64,000 nucleotides of DNA from assembly GCA_018466975.1 (NCBI GenBank), contig CM031558.1, forward strand, positions 1,984,001-2,048,000. The letters run 5' to 3'. The notes under the pieces are model-generated. The model saw only the letters and a program-made list of their open reading frames with translations, was not told the origin of the DNA and searched no databases. This document shows, one piece after another, positions 11,462 to 23,338 of this stretch. The position numbers were made by a program, and so were the translations under genes. The stretch comes from Sparassis latifolia (Eukaryota > Basidiomycota > Agaricomycetes > Polyporales > Sparassidaceae). The first letter of the stretch is position 1. Each line of letters opens with the position of its first letter.

Positions 11462-12265
11462 CGTCTCAAATTCTCTCCGACTTTTCTCTCAACAAACTAC
11501 GGTCCTGCGACGACGGGTGGGGCAAGAATGAATCCTCGCCGTTCGTCGTTTCAGCGCCTGCAAGCTATACAAACGCTCCTGTTTCCCATCATCTGATCCT
11601 CCACTTGTCTCAGCCACAGCCAGCTTGGCCCCAGCCAGGCTCGGCTGCGGCGCCCAGTGCTGCGTGCCGTGGCCGTGCCTCATGCCAGTATTTTTACATC
11701 CCTATATTTAGATCTTCTCGCCAACAATATTCTTGCTGCCAAAATTCAGGCACTGTGTCCGAGTTCGCAATGAGTTTTCTATAGCACTGATTTCTTCTCG
11801 ACATAAAGCATATGCATGGTTATATACTGCTCCATTACTTGACCACAGGACCAACAAAACAGTCTCTGAACACCATGCCAGACCCTGACATGTAGGCAGG
11901 GTGTGCAGTCAGGTCAAAGGTGTAACGGCCGCACCAATGGAAGTCACGAAAATGAGCAGAGATGAGCCGTTATGCTCGGAGATGCTTCAGGAGGTCAGAC
12001 GGAGGAATCACGAACAATGGGAGCGGACGCTCATGCGTTGATTTGATGAGGTACAAAATGAGGGCAGGTGCGAGCTATATCCTATGCTGACTAAGAGTCT
12101 CCGTGCGTGATCGTAGGTAGGATTCTGTGTACATATGAAGTAGTGAGCATACCAAATAAAAAAACTAAGAACAGACCGTGCATCATCAAGAAATGGCCAT
12201 ATTCAGACATGTAACAGCATTGCTGTTACATCACCTCCTTCCTAAGGGCAAGCAGCATGTGAGAC
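11462..12265. other. GH17 upstream region grading into the transposon island
   Basis: No coding features were recognised. The left part is the presumable promoter of the GH17 gene. From about 11700 the sequence becomes AT-richer, and by 12270 it enters the C-terminal end of a decayed retrotransposon polyprotein. Confidence 0.4.
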
Positions 12266-15200
12266 TCAGTGATCATGATGCTGCATGGGTCGGGAAATGC
12301 GGCAGGAGCACATCGTTATTTGCAACGGGGGCTCGTAGACCTGGCACAGGTTCTGACGCACTGGCGGGGGCAATGAAGGTCGCTGAGCAGTGGCAGGTAC
12401 GGCAGGAGCACGAGGGATGAGCATGAGAGGAGTGCAGGCAGTGAGTTCATCAGCAAGATGAGGTGCATGAGCAGCAGCAGTGGGCACAGGGGCATGTTTA
12501 TCAGCATGTTCATCGGCTGGGGATAAAGAGGGCATGGGAGGTTCCTGTAGAGAAGTAGAAATACCTGTAAATGAAGGAACAGGCATGACACGATCAATGA
12601 TAAAATGGTGTGGGCGAGGACAATGCAGGGGGCAGTGATGGAAATGCTTAAAAAGCTCATTCTGGATGGTGGAAATGTCAGAGAGTGAAGCCCATGAGTC
12701 TTTATCGTGTGATAAATTCTTCCAGTGTACGAGATACTCGTACCATTGGCCGAGTTTGTGACAATTGAGGATGGCTTAAATAGTGTTGGTGGCATTGTTG
12801 AGATCAAAGGGCTCGGGAGAGGCGTGGAGATGGAATTCAGAGGGGTCAGAATAAGGTTTGAGAAGTGACGTGTGAAAGATGGGGTGAAGATAGGATAGAT
12901 AAGATGGGAGTTTGAGCAAATAGGAGTCAGAATCAGAAATGGCGAAGATGATAGGGTACGGACTGAGCTTGCAATGGTCAAGCTTGTCATTTGGTCATGT
13001 CATCTTAATGTTGCATCGGAGGAGCCAAATGAGTTGGCTGGGAGAAAACTTTGGTGTGGGCTAAGTGCGAGTATTGAAATATCGAGCTTGTTATTCCTGC
13101 ACCTCCTTCAGCTCTGCATGTAGTTTGTCATGAAGGTGTTCCAGGCATGAAGCGAGATCTGTGGCAGCAGGGACAGTGGAATGCTCAGAGAGGTGACGCT
13201 CGAATGTCGGGTGATAGGTAAAGTCGGCGAAGAATGGAGTCTGATTGGTGGAGGAGTTGACGTAATTGTTGAAAGCGAACTCAGCGAGTGGTAGATAGTT
13301 GACCTAATCATCCTACTGATACGAGGAGTATATATGCAGGTACATCTTGAGTGTCTGGTTCATGTGCTTAGTAAGTCTATCAGTACAGGGATGATAAGCT
13401 GTGAAGATATTAGTAGAAACATGAAGGAGGGTAGTTAGCTCTTTCCAGAACTTGGAGACAAAGATAGATCATCGATCGGAGATGATCAAGTCAGGGAGGC
13501 TGTGATAGTGGAAAATCCTGTTGAGGAATAACTAGGCTAGTCCGAGAGCATCAATCATCTCATTGCATGGCATAAAGTGCACCACATGTGTAAGGTGATC
13601 ACAAATGATCCAAATAGAGTTGTAACCATGTGAGACTGGGAGCTTGATGATGAAGTCCATGGTGATAAACCTCCATGGATGTTCAGGGATGGTGAGGAGT
13701 TGCAAAAGGCCGTATGACTTGTGACGAGGAGTCTTGATATAGCTACAAATGTTGCACACTTCGACGTAGTGGCATATAAGTCTGCATTCCATGCCAGGAA
13801 TAGTCACAAAAAATGAGTGCCAATATCCTCGCTTGCCCTGGATGCCTCGAGATGAGTGAGTCATGATGAGTATTGAGGATTTCTGGATGCAAGGAAGACA
13901 GAACAAATAATAAACCCTTATGGAACACCAGATTGCCCTGAAGCTCAAAGTCTTGGTCTCTTCGAGCAATTACCTCTGGCCATTCAGAATCATCATAGAT
14001 CACAGTTTTGAATTGCTCCAGGAGCTCTGAATTGTCAATGGTGAGAGTCAATAGGGCTGAGATCGAATAGAAAACATCAGGAGGGGCAAACAACGAAGCA
14101 GATGGATGAGAAATTGGAAAAAGTTGCTCAGTATGGACCAGAGTCAGCAGAGTTTTTTGCTGCAGGTGGAGGACATCATTTCCCTCTTGAGGTGTGTAGT
14201 CAGAACACCTCGAGGGAGCATCTGCAGGGTTTTTTAAGCCAGGAGCATAGTCAAGATGAAAATTAAATTCGGAAAGAAACATAGATCAGCGCACTTGACA
14301 CTGATTAAGAATGCACAAGGTCATGAAATATTTCAGATTTTTGTGATCAGAAACAATCGCAATTGGCACAGGAGTGCCGATTAGCCAGACTCACATGTTG
14401 CGAAAGGAATCTACTATTGCAAGGAGCTCCTTGTCATATATTTCATAATTAATCTTGGAAGGAGACAGCTTATGAGAGTAGTATGTGATGGGGTGTAAGA
14501 AACCTTGCAGCTCAGGCTAGTGAAGTATACCAGAAATTGCAGTAAACAAAGTAGAAGGGAGAGCTGGATTAAAATGGTGAAGCAAAGGGGAAGAGGTAAA
14601 CATGTGTTTTAATTGTTCAAAGGCAGCAATAGCATCAGGACCAAAAGTAAAATGATCCAGACAGTTTTTTCAGGTAAGAAAATTCAAAGGAAAAACAATA
14701 TGCACGTACTCATCAATAAAATGATGATAAAAATTAATAAAATTAAGGAAAGATTGCATGTCTTTGATAGAGCATGGGTGAGGCCAATTGGCGATTGTCT
14801 CGAGCTTTTGTGAGTGCATTTTGATATTATCCACACCAAGGATGTACCTGAGGAATTTGACTCCTGACTTGTCAAACTTGCACTTTTTTGCATTTGCATA
14901 GAGGCCGGCATTGTGCAGACATTCGAGTATAAGCTGAACATGTCGATCTTATTCCTTCTGAGTGTGAGAAAAGATGAGAATATCATCAATGTAAACCACA
15001 CAGATGAAATCAAGCAGGTCATAAAGCATGTCCTGGATGAATGCCTGAAAAGTGAATAGAGCATTGGTGAGCCTGAAGAGCATCACCATATACTCGAATA
15101 AACCTAGATAAGTCCAAAAAGTGGTCTTCCACTTATTGCCGGCCTTGATTCGCACATGGTTGAAGGTGTTCTTGAGATCAAGGACAGAAAACACCTTGCA

Positions 15201-15900
15201 ACCCTGCATGCAGTTGAGAAGATCGTCGATGAGGGGAAGTGGATAGTGATTCTTTTTTGTTATCAAGTTGAGACTGCGATAATTAATGCAAAGTCTCAAA
15301 TTGCCTGTCTTCTTCTTGATGAAAAGAATGGGAGCAGCAGCTAAAGATGTGGATAAACTCTTTTTTGAGGTTAGTCTCAATATAATCAAATAAAACAGTG
15401 CATTCTTTCTGAGAAAGATGATAAAGTGGACCAAAGGGTGGAGTCTTTCCCTCATTAATGTTAATTGTACAATCACATAGTCAATGGGGGAGGAAGATCC
15501 TTGAGATCCTTCATGGTGAAGATGAAAGCTCAGTCATGATATTTTTCAGATATGTAACCAAGCAGGTCATTATCAGGAGAATCTGAAGAAGGAGCCAGTT
15601 GTGAAGCACAAGACGGGTCAGAATTGAGAGAAGCAGCAGCAATATTATACCCTTCAGAACTGATAGGGTGATACCAAATAGCAGCTGTCTCGCCATTTCT
15701 AGCATATTTCTGAAAATGGTGAGCATTAACAAATGCGATATTCAGAGAGGGATGCGGAGGGTCAGGAGTTGCGATGGGTGAGCAAAGTTTGCTTCAGATA
15801 GCAGAAAGTGTTCCAGTTTGACCAGAGCTAATGCTAGAACCATGATAAGGAGACAGAGGCGATGTAACTGAGGTAGCCAAATAGAAAATACCTCGAGCAG
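12266..15900 (-). pseudogene. Gypsy-1 Pol polyprotein remnant
   Basis: The reverse transcriptase keeps YIDDILIFS, but the usual GLFEYLVMPFGLTNAPATFQ-like block reads GLFEYMVMLFRLTNALFTFQ and several in-frame stops and frameshifts interrupt it. In the integrase, MDFIIKLPVSHGYNSI matches the core start. The 'YHPQTDGQTERVNQ' region is degraded (TAYHPCTDRLTKHMNQ). Many stops look like CAG/CAA to TAG/TAA or TGG to TGA/TAG changes, the pattern of cytosine deamination or RIP-like mutation. It is clearly non-functional. Confidence 0.8.
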
Positions 15901-16150
15901 TCATTAAACATTGTGCTCAATCTGAGCAACCAATGGAGTCTGGGTACGAAGGTACAAGAGTATGTTCATTTAGACCAAGACCTAAACTGAGCATGGTTAG
16001 GGACAAAGACTGGACTGAACTAGATAATAGAGAAATATGGGCAAGACTGAAGCCTTTTCCGAGTACTGAAATGGGGTTAAAAGGATTCACACCACAGCAT
16101 GAGAGCACCAAGCAGTTGCGAGTCTAATCAATTGCAGGATTATGGTGACA
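12266..16150 (-). mobile_element. decayed Ty3/gypsy chromovirus (Gypsy-1)
   Basis: Translated fragments in three minus-strand frames give the pol order of a chromovirus. Going from high to low coordinates: possible protease remnant (about 16100-15600), reverse transcriptase (15476-14949), RNase H end (about 14280-14200, LDYAPGLKNPADAPSR), integrase zinc region and core (about 14000-13300), chromodomain (about 12780-12650, EYLVHWKNLSHDKDSWA) and a Pro/Ala-rich tail to 12266. No LTR pair was found by eye, so the ends are approximate. The right end abuts the palindromic element at 16173. Confidence 0.85.
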
Positions 16151-16373
16151 AAGCACTAGTAGGCAACCTCAATGTATATAATATCCTCACGAAGTGACAG
16201 CTAAATTGTGCACACAGTGGTCAGTATTATATTGTACACAAAGTAACCAGATTGTGTACATTATTGTACACATTAATAACCAGATTGTACATTGTAAATG
16301 ATATTGTAATTGTAAATAAAGAAGGGCAGATTGTATATAATTACAATTGTACAAAATAATCTGCACCCAGTAA

Positions 16374-16443
16374 GAATTAAACCTTGACCTCTTGGCACAT
16401 GCTTATATAAGCACATATGACACACACATATCCAACTGAGCTA
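16374..16443 (-). ncRNA. tRNA-related Pol III unit, left arm of palindrome
   Basis: On the minus strand an A box TAGCTCAGTTGGA (16431-16443) is followed by a B box GTTTAATTC (16374-16382). The A box fits the TRGCNNAGYNGG consensus; the B box has one deviation from GWTCRANNC. The T-arm and acceptor stems do not pair properly, so this is a tRNA-derived (SINE-like) unit rather than a working tRNA gene. Confidence 0.55.
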
Positions 16444-16669
16444 TTTGTTATTGTCTGTCTTTTAAACTCAATTCTATATAAGGCTATTGCCTCTACTAAA
16501 AATGTTATAATGTTGTAATAAAGCTATAATAAAAATGAACTACATATTTGTAGATGGTTAGATTATCGGTAATAAGTAGAATGTAGTGATTCTTACAAAA
16601 CACTATAACATTTTTAGTAGAGGCAATAGCCTTATATAGAATTGAGTTTGAAAGACAGATAAGAACAAA

Positions 16670-16739
16670 TGGCTCAGTTGGATATGTGCATGTCACATGT
16701 GCTTATATAAGCATGTGCTGAGAGGTCAAGGTTCAATTC
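16670..16739 (+). ncRNA. tRNA-related Pol III unit, right arm of palindrome
   Basis: The A box TGGCTCAGTTGG (16670-16681) and B box GTTCAATTC (16731-16739) both match consensus. Between them lies a GTGCATGTCACATGTGC region with a TATATAAGC stretch where an anticodon arm would be. The acceptor ends do not pair (upstream AACAAA, downstream GGGTGCA). It is the inverse copy of the left-arm unit and keeps the better promoter. Confidence 0.6.
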
Positions 16740-17360
16740 TGACTGGGTGCAGTTTATTCTGTACAATTGTAATTGTATACAATTTGCTCTTTTTTATTTA
16801 TAATTACAATATCATTTACAATATACAATCTGGTTACTAATGTGTACAACAACGTACACAATCTGGTTACTTTGTGTACAATACAATACTGACCACTGCA
16901 TGCACAATTTAGCCATCACTTTGTGAGGATATTGTATACAGAAGTGCTGCTCACAACTGGACAAAGCCAATTCAAATCAAGAATAACTGAAAATGAAACT
17001 GAAACAATACTGAGAGAAATATTTTCAGAATGAGACTAAAGAGACAAAGAAGTAACAACATTATGAGTAACGAGACCTGCGGCTATTGGATGATTGTTCA
17101 CTGCAGTAATAGGAACTGGATCGTTTTTTAGATGATATGGAAGAAATGATATGGAAGAAAATGACGATTAGCAAAAGATAAGAAAATACAAGACATAGTC
17201 ACTCCCTAACTAATCACACTGTGCAAGGTATATAGTTCCTGCCCTGGTGGATTATAAGGTCCCAGAAGTGCTCCAGCTTTGTGATGGTGTATGCTGACTA
17301 AGTTATTTTTTTAAAAAAGGTCAGATATTTTATATAAGGTCCACAACTTGCAAGGCTTAA

Positions 17361-17430
17361 TGGTCTAGTAGTCTAAAACATGAGCTGAAAACATATTATG
17401 TGACTTATAATGAGGTTAAGAGTTTAATTC
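17361..17430 (+). ncRNA. second, unrelated tRNA-like Pol III unit
   Basis: TGGTCTAGTAGTC (17361-17373) resembles the A box of tRNAs of the Asp/Glu/Gln type. GTTTAATTC at 17422-17430 resembles a B box with one change. The spacing is normal for a tRNA-derived SINE head. The flanking stems are not conserved, so it is not called as a tRNA. Confidence 0.45.
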
Positions 17431-17439
17431 TGACTAGTG

Positions 17440-20400
17440 TCAATTATTAAATTGTATTTTGTAAATGATCTGAAGAATTATCTTTACTTCTTAGACACAA
17501 TTCTTATCTCTGCTTATTAGTCACAATTCTTATCCAGAATCACTGTTTATGATCATAAAGAATATTTTTATTAACTGACATCATTGTAAAAGAGTGTATT
17601 TTAAAGCATTAAGTATGGAAAGTGAAAGAGGATGGGTGCTTACATTTAATAGAAAAGAGTAATTTTAAGATTGAATCAGAGATTACACTAGTAGGTAAAG
17701 ATAGTAAAGTATTAATCAAGGTTTAAACTTTTTCCTGAGAGCTAGGAGATAATTGAAGAAAGCAAGAAGAAGTTTACTGTAATTATTAGTAAAAAAAATG
17801 TGTGTGGAAGATAATGTGACAGTGAGTATAGAGAGATGGAAGATAATATAGAGAAGAGATTGATCAGCAGGAATGATAGCCTCTTGCAATTGTGGGCAAT
17901 CCTTATCAAGTTCTTGATTTTCTTTTCCTTAATTAGAGGCATCAGCCCTAAAAAATTAGGCCCTGTTAAGCTGCTGAAATCTGATTTGGACTAAATCACA
18001 AATGTGTCTTTGTTGGCTACATTTGTAAGAGTAATAAAGCTAATCATAGTAAGAGATCTAGAAGATCAGAGAGTAGAAAAAAGGAAGATCAAAATGGAGA
18101 CAGGCAGCATATAAAGAGAATTGAGGTGAGAAAAGGTGTTCACACTTTCTTCTTACTTAGAGAGAGTGCGCATGGATCTTATAAATGAAACACACATTTT
18201 GCCTGCCTTCTAGTGGACATTGCACTTACAAAGCTGAGTGGTATGCTATAGAAATCAGCATTTAACTAAGTTTTCACCTTAAGTTCGAGAAAGCTGATCA
18301 ATCTTTTTATACAAAAGACATACTAGATGTAAACTATTAAATCTCATAGACTCATGTAGACACAGTGATGCACAGATTTTTTAGAATGAATCCTGAACAT
18401 TAACAGGATTTTTATATTATAATGTATCATATGTGACTAACTTTATTGTTAAACTAATAATACTAAGTATATTTAGACATCAAGATATTATGTTAAACCT
18501 ACATCATGTAGCTCATTCTGCATGATGTTATATATTAACTCTGTTTCATGACTGTACTAATGGTAACCTTTTGCATATTATAAATTTGGAAGTTGTATAA
18601 ACTAATTTGTGACCAAGGAGTCAATTTTTTATTTTCTTTAGTTTTAGCTATCTGACTCATGTATTTTTCACCATTTTATCAACCACCTTTGCATTTGTTA
18701 TCGTCTTTCCATTCGTATATAAAGCATCACTAGAGTTTGTAAAAGAACATTTATAATCTCAAGGTGCCAATCCAGACATGTAAATTTGTTGACTTTTAAT
18801 GACTTTCATATATAATTAAACTTGTTTCTCAAAATGTACATCACATTACCAAGATCACTTGTGATAACAATTATCATAGTTCAATAACATTAGAAGTTAT
18901 TGCTAGGAGTTGTTGTGCTAGTACAGATCCATGCCAGTATTTTCATCTTTGACTTTAATATTTTCGTGTTCCTTGCTTCACTCCACCAACTCCTCAGACC
19001 ATCACAAAATTCACATAAGCTGCTATTTGTAATAGTGCCTGAGAGCATCAATGTAGTTGTACTTGGTCATAGTAAAAAGAGTTAAGTATGCCCTGTTGCA
19101 AGCCTATATATGACTGTATGAGCACATACATTTCACATTTTAATCTGCTAGATTAGCTGTCCACCCATGAAGATGGCTGAGTGTTAAATAAATCATTAGA
19201 GAAAGACATCAGCAATAAGAAAGGAGAAAAAAATAAAATAGAAAATGCAGTAGAAACTGAGATTAGAGTGCATAAAAATGGTGCCAGGACAGTACTTGAC
19301 CTTCTTGCCAAAGTTGAGTGTCAAAACAGACAAGGGGCAGTATATGTCAAAGTGACATGTGTAGCTATCAGTGCCTACAGTCACAAAAAGGTTTGCATCA
19401 CCCTCATTCATGGAGAAATCCCAGACACCACTATCATGCATAAGATATTGCACAATGAGCTTCTCTTCTTGCTCTAAATCAAATATGATGCAGCTGTATT
19501 CATTATTCTTTTGGCCCTTACTTGACAGCATATTTTCAGTCAATAGACTTAGATGCCATATTGTGGGCATGTATTACTCCTTTATAAATTAGACCTGTGC
19601 AGTTTGCTGCCCATTTCTTAGTCTCATTATTGTCATTATCACACAAGATAATCATTAATATTGAGAATCTTCTTGCTAATCTGCTAGCTATCTACATAAT
19701 GCTTAAGCTTTTTGATGTCTCACACAAGCATGCTGTCTTCATCAGCACATGCACAATGTGTCCTCTAGGTAGAATAATAATCAGACAGCTGTAACCATCA
19801 CTTCATATAGTATGCATAAGTTCACCATGATTGCCACTGTTCTGTTAGCTGGCATGTTATGTTCACCATCCTAAAGCAGAGTTATTTTATTGTGGGTATT
19901 AACACCACATCTATTCAGGATATTAAAGGCAGCTTGAGCATCTCAAGTGCTCATACTTTACATTTATCTAGAGAGCTGTGCAATTGCAATGAAGCACTTG
20001 AGGTCTTTCAAGACAAAGGCTATATTTAGCACACTTCAATCTCCATGCTAGCACTTTGAGATACCTGATGTTCTTAATTTTAATTTGAAACAATAACTTG
20101 TCTAATCTGCAGTAATTCTCAGTTTTCACCTGGTCCATTTAAGGTACCTCAAGAGAGTTCAACTTCCACTAAATATGCTGCTCTGTTTGAGGCAGTGATG
20201 CTTGGCACATTAAAAAAATTATAAAATTAAGTTGCACATAGCATATAATATTACACTAACTCTAGATGGTCTATAACAGATTTGTTTAGATAAACTAGAT
20301 GCTCACTTAATAGTAGAGGTCTTTGATGAATAAGTGATGAAGACAGCCTTATATGAGGCATTATACAGCCTGTATTTCCCAAAAGATAAGGACCATGACA

Positions 20401-20458
20401 TTTGATTAAATGTGCCAAGCTGTTATATAATTTATGGCTAGTCATACTATGAACCATG
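17440..20458. other. AT-rich region, no recognised gene
   Basis: Long AT-rich stretch with short frames only. A 124-residue minus frame (19196-19570) and an overlapping 98-residue plus frame (19181-19477) are the only sizeable ones. No family motif was recognised in either. It is probably eroded transposon DNA. Confidence 0.5.
19196..19570 (-). CDS. unrecognised ORF in AT-rich region
   Basis: A 124-residue open frame beginning MPTIWHLSLLTENML and ending in a Phe/Ile-rich hydrophobic tail. An open frame this long is somewhat unexpected in such AT-rich DNA, where stop codons are frequent. It has no motif that I can place and no clear splice continuation. It may be a fragment of a transposon protein or chance. 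Confidence 0.2.
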   Translation of the reverse strand: MPTIWHLSLLTENMLSSKGQKNNEYSCIIFDLEQEEKLIVQYLMHDSGVWDFSMNEGDANLFVTVGTDSYTCHFDIYCPLSVLTLNFGKKVKYCPGTIFMHSNLSFYCIFYFIFFSFLIADVFL

Positions 20459-20466
20459 ATGGCACA

Positions 20467-21049
20467 TAGTATTGTGTAGTCCTGTCCTAGGACCACCTCC
20501 TTAGGACTGAGGACTGGATCAGAACTAGACTAATTAGGACTGAACTAGACACTAGTCCTATATTAGTTCAGTCCTGGTCCTGGTCCTTAATCCCTCTTAT
20601 TTTGGAAATTTTTAGCATCACAAGGACTGGTCCTGGATCAGTTCAGGACCAATTTATAAGAACAAAGACATAGGCTTCAACTTTCTATATTTGAACTGTC
20701 TAAATGACAGTTTCAGAGGAATTAAAGTACTTAGTAATAAGTTACAGGTGATATATTCATAAACGAATCATACTGACTTTAAATTAGTATAGTCTAAAGT
20801 AAGATTCTACTGTCTGTGTGTTCTCTTATCTATATGTAATTGATGCGTTAGATAAGAAAGACCAGTCCAGACTGGTTCAAAACCAGTTAGAACTGCCATT
20901 AGTCCTGGACTAGTTTGGACTGGTCTTAGGACTGCAGTTCCGATCCTGATCCTACCAAAACTGACCTGCACTGGTCCTAATCCTAATCCTGGTCCTGGTT
21001 CTTCTCAAAAAAGTGAAAAGACAGGACAGGACAGGACTACACAACACTA
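20467..21049. mobile_element. non-autonomous hAT-type MITE, 583 bp
   Basis: The termini TAGTATTGTGTAGTCCTGTC and (reverse complement of the right end) TAGTGTTGTGTAGTCCTGTC are 22-bp inverted repeats with one mismatch. The element is flanked by the perfect 8-bp target duplication ATGGCACA (20459-20466 and 21050-21057). An 8-bp duplication and a TAGxGTTG-type terminus fit the hAT superfamily. Subterminal regions are packed with GGACTGGTCC-like motifs in both directions, as expected for transposase-binding repeats. There is no transposase frame inside. Confidence 0.88.
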
Positions 21050-21057
21050 ATGGCACA

Positions 21058-22620
21058 CCCTCTCTTATTTTCTGGATGCCACCTCTTTTAGCTAAGATTT
21101 AGTTTCTCGTGCATTTATGAGAACTTCACCATATTGTGCTTATTGCACTGAGAAGGCATCAATTCAATCAGAGTCGAAGCAGGCTAAACAAAAAAATGCA
21201 GAGTGGTTCAAGTGGGTTCACTAATTTCAAGTTCTTTACACTGGCACATAACCTTATTCTATTGACTGCACCAGAACCAAAGCTTTACTGTAAATAAAAA
21301 GAACTTTTGCAAGCATAATCTATCACCCTTTCCTGGCATATGAAGTTGGATGTACAAACACAGCAGAGTCCTATACAATACTCTCTAGAAGAATACTATG
21401 GAATAATCAAACAATAACATGGTGTGCAACATTCTCTATCATACTGTTTCTGTTTCAAAGTTTGTGGCATACATGTAGCAATTATTAAATGAGCTGGAGC
21501 AGTTTATATAGGCAGATGTATTAATGAGCATATCTCTGATGAAGTTGGGCATTCAGCTATTAGCTAAAACAGTTACTGTTACAATGACTGAGGTACGAAG
21601 GAATCATTCTAGTTGAATCCTGGGTGTGACGAGAAACTGCCCCAAGAAGCTATGAGAATGAAATTTCAATACAAAATTTGTATGAGACACCTAGGGTTAG
21701 GGTCCACTCTGGTAACAAAGTTGCTTACTGCTCTGCTTACTTGTCTATAATTTGCATTCAGTCGGACTGTGAAATTTTTATATTGAAAACTGGCACGACT
21801 TGGCCAAACATTGCCCAATATAGCTGATAAGATCTTTACCTTATCTGTTCGCCCTCACTACTTACTCTTCTTGCGCTTTTCTTCACTTTATAGTCATCTG
21901 TTTATTCATTCAATGGCATCTCTAGGCAGCAAATTTAGTATGCATTTTTATGAGAATAAAATAATATATATTCTCAGTTACTTTATCTTTTTAGCTGCTT
22001 CTATATATCAAATTGACAGTGATGTCGAGATCTACCTTTGCTCTTCTAACTTTAAGGAACACATTATATTTGTCTGTTGTATAGTCATTAGTAGTCGCAA
22101 TTTCTGGGGTACAAAGGAATTATTCTTTGCAGGATGAGCCTTTCACCAACTTAACTATCATGCACTTTTTCCAGCAGTCACCAAAGGTTGGTGCATTATA
22201 GTTAATAAAATGAGGGATGCACACAGTAATTTAGTGGTATTAAAATCTATGCATAATATAGTTCAAATGCTCTCTTAAACTAAGTAAATCTGAGTAAAAC
22301 TATAAAACTGGCTAAGATACCTTAATTTTAAATTAGAATGCTCAGCCTAAAGTGTATAAAAATTGTAAAAATTCCAGCTAAATTGTGAAATAACCTTATA
22401 ATGTACATGTACATGTTAGATAGGGCGCCTTATTTATTACATGCAATACACATTGAAGAAACAAGCAGGAGTAAGAGAAAACAGAGAAAATGCATTGTAG
22501 CACTGCAGAAAGTGAATATGATGTTCTGAGAGTAATACTATCAGATTAAGCTTAAAAATCTGGCCAGAATGCCTACTGTGTTCATTAAAATCCGAGCAGA
22601 ATTGAGTGAACCACAAGCCT
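21058..22620. other. AT-rich region, no recognised gene
   Basis: Only weak frames are present, for example a 108-residue plus frame at 21811-22137 with hydrophobic segments and no recognised family. A short TAGGGTTAGGG string near 21690 looks telomere-like but is only two units. Probably eroded repeat DNA. Confidence 0.45.
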
Positions 22621-22624
22621 TGCA

Positions 22625-22790
22625 AGTTTGGCTGGAAGTACTTTCAGCCACTCGAGTTTCGCGCCACAGCACCTATTTGGGTGTTAGTGAGACGACAAAA
22701 ACTCGCACTGCATCACGTGACAGCATGAGTTTTGGTCGTCTCATTAATGCCCATGAGGCATGTAACTTGTGGCTGGAGCAAACACTTAGA
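22625..22790. repeat. foldback sequence (hairpin)
   Basis: TGAGACGACAAAAACTC (22688-22704) pairs with GAGTTTTGGTCGTCTCA (22727-22743), 17 bp with one mismatch. The pairing extends outward imperfectly (cagccactcgagtt against aacttgtggctg). It may be a small foldback transposon. No target duplication was identified. Confidence 0.5.
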
Positions 22791-22829
22791 ATAAAATCCA
22801 GAAAAATTGCACAAATTTCAGGAAAATTG

Positions 22830-23338
22830 TGACATGATGTAAGGTCCTTAGAAACTCATACTAGATCTCATCCCAGGTGTCAATAGACAGTATAGCAGGC
22901 TATTGTAGTGGTAACTAGGCGGTCTTGTAGGTCATTCTAAGGTTCTTACAAACTAATACTAGAGGGTGTACTAGAGTTCAATAAATAGCATAATAAGGCA
23001 TTGTAGAAGGCTTATTAAACATTACTAGACACACTAGCAGTCAATATAACACTTCTTAGGGTATTGTAAGGTCCTTATCAACTATTGTAAGCATCTTACA
23101 ACGTGATCGTAACATTTTCAGACTATTCTAAACTTATTACAAACTAATACTAAAGAGCACATTAGGAGCTGGCATAATAGGTTATTGTTAACTTACTGAA
23201 TATTACTACACAATATACTCAGAGTCAGTAGATGGCTTTGTAAAATATTGTAAGGTCCTTCTAAACTTATACTTCATAAACTTACACTATAAAGTATCAC
23301 AGAATATTGTAGGACACTTACTAGACACAATTAGATAC
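22830..23338. repeat. degenerate repeats of a TTGTAAGGTCCTTA-type motif
   Basis: Variants of 'attgtaaggtccttacaaactaatactag' recur at irregular spacing (for example near 22840, 22930, 23060, 23150 and 23250). They look like an older, diverged part of the tandem array that follows. Confidence 0.45.

Larger units (their letters stand above)
16173..16940. repeat. 768-bp palindromic (foldback) element with a tRNA-like unit in each arm
   Basis: The left arm (16173 to about 16510) and the right arm (about 16604-16940) are inverted copies, nearly identical, around a 93-bp spacer. Outer ends read TGTATATAATATCCTCAC and GTGAGGATATTGTATACA; inner ends are CTACTAAAAATGTTATA and TATAACATTTTTAGTAG. Each arm holds a tRNA-like Pol III promoter. 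No protein frame is present. No convincing target-site duplication was seen. It sits directly beside the Gypsy-1 remnant. Confidence 0.9.

Noticed and set aside
16374..16740. True tRNA genes in the palindrome
   Set aside because: The A and B boxes fit, but the acceptor and T stems do not pair and no normal anticodon arm can be drawn. Called tRNA-related instead.
12266..16940. 16173-16510 and 16604-16940 as the LTR pair of Gypsy-1
   Set aside because: The copies are inverted, lie on the same side of the coding region, and do not start with TG or end with CA in LTR fashion.
21685..21700. Telomere repeat TAGGGTTAGGG
   Set aside because: Only two units, in the middle of a contig; most likely chance.
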